A stretch of 56,367 nt of DNA from positions 1 to 56,367 of IMG/VR virus record IMGVR_UViG_3300020438_000048; one strand, 5' to 3'. Shown here one piece after another: positions 51,604 to 56,367 of the stretch (its first letter is position 1; every line of letters begins with the position of its first letter). This DNA comes from a virus. The notes below the pieces were generated by a model. The model was not told the origin of the DNA. It saw only the letters and a list, made by a program, of their open reading frames with translations, and made no database searches. Made by a program: the position numbers and the translations under genes.

Positions 51604-51722
51604 AAATCCTCGAATCGTTTGGTGGCAATTAGTTCTTGAGTTGTTTCATCAAGTGTGGGAAAGTCTTCGCAAACTTCATCAAAGATGGTTTCTAGGATGT
51701 CTGCGTGGTGCAATGTTGACAT
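51594..51722 (-). CDS. 42-residue acidic micro-protein
   Basis: The gene was found by reading the minus strand. It begins MSTLHHADILETIFDEVCED and ends TKRFEDLCQ; it is acidic and helical with two Cys. The ATG at 51722 overlaps the stop of the upstream gene by one base (TAATG). The function is unknown. Confidence 0.65.
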   Translation of the reverse strand: MSTLHHADILETIFDEVCEDFPTLDETTQELIATKRFEDLCQ

Positions 51723-51946
51723 TATGCAACCTCCCTGATGTAACCGTTTTCTGCTTTGATGAACTGATCTAGCATGAATACATTGAGATCAGGATCATCA
51801 AATTCGATCTTTGCACATCCTGTAACACCCCACTCCTCTAACTCTTGAGTAAATTCTTGCCAGTTCGAGCAGCAACATGCCATATTTTGGAAGTTGATAA
51901 CCTGTACGATTCTGTTCATTACTTGTTGAGTTTTGGTCTTTGGCAT
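51722..51946 (-). CDS. 74-residue hypothetical protein with Cys cluster
   Basis: The protein has a Cys triplet (NMACCCSNWQEF) and a fourth Cys in VTGCAKIEF, which could bind metal or form disulfides. The N-terminus is basic and helical, and the rest acidic. No family is recognised. It is the first gene after a dyad promoter and probably heads an operon down to 50998. Its leader is identical to that of the gene at 53663 over more than 30 bases. Confidence 0.7.
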   Translation of the reverse strand: MPKTKTQQVMNRIVQVINFQNMACCCSNWQEFTQELEEWGVTGCAKIEFDDPDLNVFMLDQFIKAENGYIREVA

Positions 51947-51971
51947 AGTGTTGTTTGTTGCTTATACTAAT

Positions 51972-52027
51972 ATTATAAAGGATTATGAACCATATTCAAC
52001 CGATGATGTGACACTTTGTTGACTGGC
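51972..52027 (-). promoter_or_regulatory. Dyad promoter for the operon starting at 51946
   Basis: On the minus strand the imperfect dyad GCCAGTCAACAAAGTGTC (52027-52010) lies 32 bases upstream of TATAAT (51977-51972) and inside the last codons of the upstream gene. A TTGAAT box 16 bases before the -10 could also act as a -35 here. It is followed by ATTAGTATAAGCAACA. Confidence 0.7.
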
Positions 52028-52219
52028 ACTAGATGATGCCACTTCATCGAGTTTGCTGATAATATCCTTTAGGTCGTATAGTTCAACATCAGTCAAATCA
52101 ATTGAAGTTTGTTCAATACACCATAGCAAGAGATCCGCTTGATTTCGGTCTACAGTGATTTCTGTTTGTGCCATTTGAAGATTGACCTGATTTGTGATTG
52201 AAATGGTATTATACATCAT
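51983..52219 (-). CDS. 78-residue acidic hypothetical protein
   Basis: The protein has a helical acidic core (QADLLLWCIEQTSIDLTDVE, LKDIISKLDEV) and a Ser-rich end (ASSSASQQSVTSSVEYGS) whose codons carry the dyad of the next promoter. The ATG at 52219 overlaps the upstream stop; MAQTEITV at 52174 is an alternative start. The function is unknown. Confidence 0.7.
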   Translation of the reverse strand: MMYNTISITNQVNLQMAQTEITVDRNQADLLLWCIEQTSIDLTDVELYDLKDIISKLDEVASSSASQQSVTSSVEYGS

Positions 52220-52347
52220 AGGAACTCAAAGATCAAGTAGTCTAACGAAACATTTAATAGTTTACATTGTACTTCAAAATGTTCAAGTGATTCGATGTTA
52301 GTTTCTAGATCGAAATAGTCTGTTTGAATAATAAATTCACTAGGCAT
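52216..52347 (-). CDS. 43-residue acidic micro-protein
   Basis: The gene was found by reading the minus strand. It encodes MPSEFIIQTDYFDLETNIES and a following amphipathic helix, and it ends LDYLIFEFL. The stop overlaps the start of the next gene by four bases (ATGA). The function is unknown. Its start lies within the end of the upstream 79-residue gene. Confidence 0.6.
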   Translation of the reverse strand: MPSEFIIQTDYFDLETNIESLEHFEVQCKLLNVSLDYLIFEFL

Positions 52348-52579
52348 GATTAGACCAATAGATTGCATTAATTTCGGCAATGTTTAGATAATTCTTATCA
52401 TGATAGGTCATCCAATCTTCAACATCATCACACTCAAAAATGAACTCTTCACAAAAATGTTCAACAGATGCCAGTTTCTGGTGTTCGATACACCTCAACA
52501 TTTCACCAATTTGATCGTCACTCATGTCACAATCATCAATACAATATGCAATGTTCTTTTCTAATTGTGTTGTGCTCAT
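52340..52579 (-). CDS. 79-residue acidic hypothetical protein
   Basis: The start MSTTQLEKNIAYCIDDCDMS at 52579 was preferred to a TTG at 52645 that overlaps the preceding gene. The protein is acidic, with three Cys and repeated Asp/Glu (HFCEEFIFECDDVEDWMTY). No family is recognised. Confidence 0.65.
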   Translation of the reverse strand: MSTTQLEKNIAYCIDDCDMSDDQIGEMLRCIEHQKLASVEHFCEEFIFECDDVEDWMTYHDKNYLNIAEINAIYWSNHA

Positions 52580-52631
52580 GTTAATAGAAGAAGTGAAGTT
52601 TGTAGGATTAGTGTTAATGATAGTATATGGA

Positions 52632-52988
52632 TCATTGATTAGCAAGGACGAGAAGTTTACCTAGTAAGAGTGAATTAGTACGGCAAGTCTCATCATCTTT
52701 GTATTCTTGTTTGATCTCATTGAATACAAGAGAGATTAACTTTTCATACTCCTCAACATAGAGATCAGTCGATTCATCAAAAATTTGCTGACTCCATGCA
52801 TACTGGGTTGGTTCTGTGGTTTGCATTAGTTCCTTGATTACGATATTATCAATATACTCGTTATCGGGTGAGTATTCAACCCCTCTTGTGCCAGTTTCTT
52901 CACTGTCATCAGATGGCATCCAAAATCCGTCTGCCGTCATATAATGACCTGATTCAACCATTTCTTGATATGATGTGAGATTAGACAT
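52632..52988 (-). CDS. 118-residue acidic hypothetical protein
   Basis: The ATG at 52988 is chosen because AGGAG lies seven bases upstream; the ATG two codons earlier would be too close to it. The protein is acidic (MPSDDSEETGTRGVEYSPDN) with a helical C-terminal half (EEYEKLISLVFNEIKQEYK). No family is recognised. The preceding gene ends three bases before. Confidence 0.65.
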   Translation of the reverse strand: MSNLTSYQEMVESGHYMTADGFWMPSDDSEETGTRGVEYSPDNEYIDNIVIKELMQTTEPTQYAWSQQIFDESTDLYVEEYEKLISLVFNEIKQEYKDDETCRTNSLLLGKLLVLANQ

Positions 52989-52990
52989 GA

Positions 52991-53218
52991 TCATGCTCCT
53001 TTAAGTGTTAGTCCACCTGCGTAGTCTTGCTGATTAAAAATACATGTTTTGTGTATTTTAAAGAGCAAATCCATGTTTACTCCCTCCCAATCTGTCCACT
53101 CTGATACATAATCTTTTTGAGTAAAATCGCCTGTACCGTCTTTATTTTGTGGACATGATTTGAAATCAAAGTCGTCATCCACCCAAAATAGTCTTCCAAA
53201 TTGTTCACTGCTGTACAT
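52991..53218 (-). CDS. 75-residue hypothetical protein
   Basis: The sequence is rich in Asp, Phe and Trp (FWVDDDFDFKSCPQNKDGTG, YVSEWTDWEGVNMDLLFKI). It resembles other cyanophage micro-proteins only in general composition. No function is assigned. A TATAAA box (53242-53237 on the minus strand) lies upstream without a dyad. Confidence 0.65.
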   Translation of the reverse strand: MYSSEQFGRLFWVDDDFDFKSCPQNKDGTGDFTQKDYVSEWTDWEGVNMDLLFKIHKTCIFNQQDYAGGLTLKGA

Positions 53219-53255
53219 GATGTTAATTAAATAAGGTTTATAATTGATGGTATGA

Positions 53256-53663
53256 TTATCTCAAATAGAGATAACCACCTGCCCATCCTGTAAAGTTTGG
53301 GTCATGCATCTTCGCACGATCATTGATAATTCTCATATCAAATCGTACATACTTTGTGTGAGGTGCTGACCATGATGCAGGTTTGTAAACTTGACCAGTT
53401 GATTTATTAACAAATGCATGTACACCTCCATCACGATACTCATTCCTATCTCTGAATGTATCGAAATCTTGTTGAATGATCTTGTAATACTTTCTACCTG
53501 ACTCAATTCTAAATCTCATCAAGTTTTCAGTATCTGAATAACCTTGGCGAGTATGATATAGTCTATAGTTTTCTGTAAGGGTCGCAGCATATGTTTCTGT
53601 CCACTCTCCAACCAACTCTTTTAGTCTTTCTTTAGTTGTGATGTCAAGTGCTTTAATTGTCAT
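53256..53663 (-). CDS. 135-residue conserved cyanophage hypothetical protein
   Basis: The pattern GGVHAFVNKSTGQVYKPASW and the end GWAGGYLYLR are what I recall from a protein common in T4-like cyanophages, of unknown role. The N-terminal half is helical (KERLKELVGEWTETYAATLT). A perfect 7-bp inverted repeat (TTATCTC/GAGATAA) spans the stop codon. It has its own dyad promoter. Confidence 0.78.
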   Translation of the reverse strand: MTIKALDITTKERLKELVGEWTETYAATLTENYRLYHTRQGYSDTENLMRFRIESGRKYYKIIQQDFDTFRDRNEYRDGGVHAFVNKSTGQVYKPASWSAPHTKYVRFDMRIINDRAKMHDPNFTGWAGGYLYLR

Positions 53664-53688
53664 AGTGTTGTTTGTTGCTTATACTAAT

Positions 53689-53744
53689 ATTATACATCCT
53701 CCAGAGCGTCTGTGAGTGCGTTCTGTACCACTTTGTCAGTTGGC
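53689..53744 (-). promoter_or_regulatory. Dyad promoter for the gene at 53663
   Basis: On the minus strand GCCAACTGACAAAGTGGT (53744-53727), a diverged dyad inside the methyltransferase coding end, lies 32 bases upstream of TATAAT (53694-53689). The -10 overlaps the methyltransferase stop codon. The sequence from -10 to ATG is identical to that of the 51946 operon. Confidence 0.65.
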
Positions 53745-54568
53745 ACACGCTCATCAATTAGTTTAGAATATTCTTCATGCAGTTCACATCCTATGTAATG
53801 CCTACCCAAATCTTTAGCAACCATCGCAGTAGTTCCCGATCCTATGAATGGATCTAATATAATATCACCTGTTTTGCTCCCTGCCTTGATACATGGTATT
53901 ATTAGGTCAGGTGGATATACTGCAAAATGTGCACCTCTATAAGGTTTCTTTTGAATATTCCATACACTTCTCTTCCTCCTTGTTGGTTCTCTAATTGCAT
54001 CAACATCAAAATAATAGTTCTGATTCTTACTCAATAGGAACACATATTCATGTGATTTGGTGCATCTATCTCTTACACTCTCTGGCATGGGGTTAGGTTT
54101 ATGCCAAATAATATCTTGCCTCAAATACCATCCATCTGCCCTCAATGCAAATGCCAACATCCAAGGAATACCAATTAAATCTTTCTCTTTTAATCCATCC
54201 AGTTTGTTACCTCTACGAGCACATTTATCTGGTAGATCTTGTTTACTATTAGATACAGTTTGTTTAACAAGTGCTTGACCTTTTCCTGGTCGATAGTTAT
54301 AATAACTATCACCCATATTAACCCACAATGTACCATCGTCAGTCAAACAGTTTCTAACCTCTCTGAATATATCTACTAGATTAGATATATATTTTTCTGG
54401 TGTATCTTCCTGCCCTATTTGATTATCTTCGCCACCATAATCCCTAAGTCCATAGTATGGTGGGGATGTCACACACATGCGAGGTCTATCACATATACCA
54501 ATGGTAATTTGTGTTTTTAAAGTATTAAGAGTTTGGCGACAATCACCATATAAAATAGTATCTTTCAT
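53690..54568 (-). CDS. Type II beta-class DNA methyltransferase, 292 residues
   Basis: The protein has motif IV SPPY (residues 35-38) before the AdoMet-binding motif I DPFIGSGTT (239-247), the beta-class order. SPPY fits an N4-cytosine or N6-adenine amino-methyltransferase; the base cannot be told from sequence. The region between (IIWHKPNPMPE, HEYVFLLSKN) is typical. The ATG at 54568 forms a TGATG overlap with the upstream gene; a TTG one codon earlier is less likely. No restriction enzyme gene is adjacent, so it may be an orphan enzyme protecting phage DNA. Confidence 0.9.
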   Translation of the reverse strand: MKDTILYGDCRQTLNTLKTQITIGICDRPRMCVTSPPYYGLRDYGGEDNQIGQEDTPEKYISNLVDIFREVRNCLTDDGTLWVNMGDSYYNYRPGKGQALVKQTVSNSKQDLPDKCARRGNKLDGLKEKDLIGIPWMLAFALRADGWYLRQDIIWHKPNPMPESVRDRCTKSHEYVFLLSKNQNYYFDVDAIREPTRRKRSVWNIQKKPYRGAHFAVYPPDLIIPCIKAGSKTGDIILDPFIGSGTTAMVAKDLGRHYIGCELHEEYSKLIDERVPTDKVVQNALTDALEDV

Positions 54569-54717
54569 CAATTAAGATTTACTCTCTTGATATCTACATT
54601 ACCATATTGTTCTCTTACTGTTCTCTCAGCAGCAGCATAATTTGTTGCTGGTACTTCAACATCAATTAAACCCATGTCGTTACGATAAAATGTAACTGTA
54701 GCAGTACGATAAGTCAT
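54568..54717 (-). CDS. 49-residue micro-protein
   Basis: The gene was found by reading the minus strand. It encodes MTYRTATVTFYRNDMGLIDV followed by a helix (NYAAAERTVREQYGNV) and a final strand. The layout (strand-strand-helix-strand) parallels the next gene upstream, suggesting duplicated micro-genes. The function is unknown. Its stop overlaps the methyltransferase start. Confidence 0.7.
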   Translation of the reverse strand: MTYRTATVTFYRNDMGLIDVEVPATNYAAAERTVREQYGNVDIKRVNLN

Positions 54718-54719
54718 AG

Positions 54720-54887
54720 TTAGTTAGAATAGGATGTAACACATTTAATCACTTCAATCTCAGTGCCACCAAGATTAGTTTGAATTAAACGCTTTGCAGC
54801 AACTGGTGTGCTTGCAGTAACTTCTTCAGTGTAGTGTTTACGACCTGATGGAAGTTTACGATAGGTTACTTGCTGGACATAGTTCAT
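54720..54887 (-). CDS. 55-residue micro-protein
   Basis: The gene was found by reading the minus strand. It encodes MNYVQQVTYRKLPSGRKHYT, an Ala-rich helix (STPVAAKRLIQTNL) and a final strand EIEVIKCV. The fold pattern resembles the 49-residue neighbour. A GATAAATA box (54918-54911) lies upstream, overlapping the helicase stop. The function is unknown. Confidence 0.7.
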   Translation of the reverse strand: MNYVQQVTYRKLPSGRKHYTEEVTASTPVAAKRLIQTNLGGTEIEVIKCVTSYSN

Positions 54888-54910
54888 AGTTAGATTCTAA
54901 TTTAGTGTAA

Positions 54911-54918
54911 TATTTATC
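54911..54918 (-). promoter_or_regulatory. Late-promoter-like box GATAAATA
   Basis: GATAAATA on the minus strand differs from the T4 late consensus in its first base and overlaps the helicase stop codon. It lies 24 bases before the ATG at 54887. If active, the methyltransferase and two micro-genes would also be expressed late. Confidence 0.35.
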
Positions 54919-56077
54919 GGGTTACAGTCGATATTGCTGGTAACCCTTGATTGAAAATAGTATCAACAACTGCTTCAATTCTGCGTGATGTTGATATACC
55001 AACTCTATCATAAACTGGTACACAAATCAATCCATAAGTCTTAGCAGCATTGCCTGTACGGATGACTCTGCCGATTGTTTGACTGATACCAATGTAATCC
55101 ATGTTTCTTAGAAAGATTGCTGTCTCTAATCCCTTTACATTGATACCTTCAGATAGTATACTGTAATGTAATACTACAAACTTCTTATCAGCATCTTGAC
55201 CCCAATCATTCAATGTATTGAAGAAATCTTCACGAGATACCTTCTTACCATCAACAACTGCACCAGTCTTTGATGTAATATACATCCATGAATATCCACG
55301 AGTTCTTAACTGTATGCAGAAGTCAGTTAGTGATGTCAAACTAACAATTTGCTTAGTAGATCTTGCACAAATAAGGATCTTATCCTTGTTACAATCATCA
55401 ATACTATCTAATACATTGTCACAATCTTTCTCATGTCTGAATCTACTATCGTCAGTCTCGTCAATCTTCTTGATTGTTACTTTAGGTGATAGAATAAAAC
55501 CTTGTTCAACTAACTCTGGTGCTGGTACATTGATCAATACCTTACCATAGATGTCCTCGTCATTCATTCCCACTTTAAAAGGGGTCTTAGAATGTTTAGG
55601 TGTAGCAGTAAAGAAATAGCAGCGTTTTGCATACAATGAATAAAACTCAACAGACTCAATAAAATTCTTTTGAACACTATTGTGTGCTTCATCAAAGTAT
55701 ATTACATCAACATCAACATCTGCTTCTACTAATCTATTAAGAGAATGATAAGTTGTAAAGATAATCTTGTTGCCATTACGCTCATGCCACTGACTAATCA
55801 TATCAACATTAGTTGTATTGAAGTGATGAGTATCTCCACTATGTACATGAAGCACCTCAACATTATCAATCTTCTCTAAGAACTCTGATGATAATTGCTC
55901 TGCTAATAGTATACGAGGTGCAACTACAACGATAGTCTTAGAACGACCAGTAAGATATAATAGAGCATCATCAATCATGCACATGGTTTTACCACCACCA
56001 GTGGGCACGATAATTTGACCTTTGTCGTTATCCCACATTGCTTCGAGAGCGTCAATTTGGTGTGGTCTTAGTTGCAT
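54914..56077 (-). CDS. Superfamily II DEAH helicase, 387 residues
   Basis: The protein has Walker A PTGGGKT (25-31), the DEAH box (129-132), motif III TATP (157-160) and motif VI QTIGRVIR (333-340), with N-terminal Q-like LRPHQIDALE. It is a DNA helicase/translocase of the UvsW-like or related SF2 phage class, likely acting in recombination or fork repair; UvsW itself is longer, so I give no symbol. The ATG at 56077 was chosen because an upstream in-frame TTG (56089) lies too close to the promoter -10 to have a leader. The unit has its own dyad promoter with a terminator between dyad and -10. Confidence 0.88.
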   Translation of the reverse strand: MQLRPHQIDALEAMWDNDKGQIIVPTGGGKTMCMIDDALLYLTGRSKTIVVVAPRILLAEQLSSEFLEKIDNVEVLHVHSGDTHHFNTTNVDMISQWHERNGNKIIFTTYHSLNRLVEADVDVDVIYFDEAHNSVQKNFIESVEFYSLYAKRCYFFTATPKHSKTPFKVGMNDEDIYGKVLINVPAPELVEQGFILSPKVTIKKIDETDDSRFRHEKDCDNVLDSIDDCNKDKILICARSTKQIVSLTSLTDFCIQLRTRGYSWMYITSKTGAVVDGKKVSREDFFNTLNDWGQDADKKFVVLHYSILSEGINVKGLETAIFLRNMDYIGISQTIGRVIRTGNAAKTYGLICVPVYDRVGISTSRRIEAVVDTIFNQGLPAISTVTR

Positions 56078-56097
56078 AATGAATTTCAATTACCTTA

Positions 56098-56153
56098 ATT
56101 ATAGCGTAAAAAACCCCCTGTGAAGGGGGCTGTGTGACAGTTCTTTGACTGTC
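56098..56153 (-). promoter_or_regulatory. Dyad promoter for the helicase
   Basis: On the minus strand the perfect dyad GACAGTCAAAGAACTGTC (56153-56136) lies 32 bases upstream of TATAAT (56103-56098). The 32-base interval holds a rho-independent terminator. The spacing matches the other dyad promoters although the interval sequence is unrelated. Confidence 0.7.
56108..56129 (-). terminator. Rho-independent terminator
   Basis: On the minus strand CCCCCT-TCAC-AGGGGG is followed by TTTTTT. This is the clearest intrinsic terminator in the window, with a 6-bp GC-rich stem and a 4-base loop. It ends transcription of the upstream 44-residue gene before the helicase promoter. Confidence 0.85.
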
Positions 56154-56154
56154 T

Positions 56155-56289
56155 TTAGAAGAGTAAACCCCATGCTAGAACTATAAAAAATGCCCATGCT
56201 AGAAAGTTTCTCTCTTCTAATATATTTGATTCTTGCTTGATAGCACTAAGTAATTCAGTCTTAGTGTTTTTCATGCTGAACTTGCTCAT
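56155..56289 (-). CDS. 44-residue membrane micro-protein
   Basis: The gene was found by reading the minus strand. A charged N-terminus with an amphipathic helix (TELLSAIKQESNILEERN) is followed by one membrane segment (FLAWAFFIVLAWGLLF) at the C-terminus. MKNTK five codons later is an alternative start. The stop lies just before the dyad of the helicase promoter. The function is unknown. Confidence 0.6.
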   Translation of the reverse strand: MSKFSMKNTKTELLSAIKQESNILEERNFLAWAFFIVLAWGLLF

Positions 56290-56367
56290 GTAATAATAAT
56301 CAAAGTGAAAAGAGTGTTGAGAGACTAGGGTAATTGAATTACTCTAACGTCATGTCTAAGATTTACA

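Noticed and set aside
53256-53274. Inverted repeat TTATCTC/GAGATAA as a terminator
   Set aside because: The stem spans the stop codon, is AT-rich and is not followed by a T-run, so termination is doubtful.
1-56367. tRNA genes
   Set aside because: No cloverleaf with the usual T-loop and CCA end was noticed by eye on either strand; a dedicated scan was not possible.

Overview
The window looks like part of the genome of a T4-like myovirus (tailed phage with contractile tail) that infects a marine cyanobacterium. The evidence is the T4 order of morphogenesis genes on one strand (gp25, gp6, gp7, gp8, tail/fibre genes, gp13, gp14, gp15, gp16, gp17), T4-type late promoters (TATAAATA) in front of several of them, low G+C, and a DUF2997-Ycf35 gene pair that is otherwise typical of cyanobacteria and plastids. 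Every supported gene lies on the minus strand, so transcription runs from high to low coordinates. I see no tRNA, CRISPR array, insertion sequence or plus-strand gene.

Region A (56.4-46 kb, accessory/early-type): a DEAH helicase and a DNA methyltransferase, then about 25 very small acidic or membrane proteins of unknown function packed with stop/start overlaps, a 2OG-Fe(II) oxygenase, a glycosyltransferase, and the DUF2997-Ycf35 pair. At least fourteen small genes here and elsewhere were found by translating the minus strand by eye. Six transcription units in this region begin with the same arrangement: an 18-bp interrupted dyad (GACAGT-N6-ACTGTC type) placed 32 bp (once 33 bp) upstream of a TATAAT-like -10 box, usually with no clear -35 box. 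Two other promoters have a conventional -35 and 17-bp spacing; one of them opens a 584-bp gene-free stretch with a long leader and a DnaA-box-like hairpin.

Region B (45.4-7.1 kb, late structural operon): gp25 and gp6 (baseplate wedge), an enormous gp7 (4793 residues), gp8, a 2447-residue DUF4815 tail/baseplate protein, two small coiled-coil proteins, two small tail-associated proteins, a 2409-residue fibre, then gp13, gp14 (neck), gp15 (tail completion) and gp16 (terminase small subunit). Several of these proteins carry inserted beta modules: a LamG lectin-like domain in gp13 and in the fibre, a YHYH-like domain in gp7, and a Cys/YPR repeat shared by gp7 and the fibre. Many genes in this operon are joined by a one-base TAATG overlap.

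Region C (7.1-0 kb): two small membrane proteins, three more 2OG-Fe(II) oxygenases with a zinc-finger-like micro-protein, a 726-residue lysine-rich mosaic protein, small unknown genes, a staphylococcal-nuclease-like enzyme, and the first 264 codons of the terminase large subunit gp17, cut by the window edge.

Together the late genes build the baseplate, fibres and neck and package the DNA; the early-type cluster probably manipulates host metabolism, DNA modification and transcription. Functions of the small proteins cannot be read from sequence alone.
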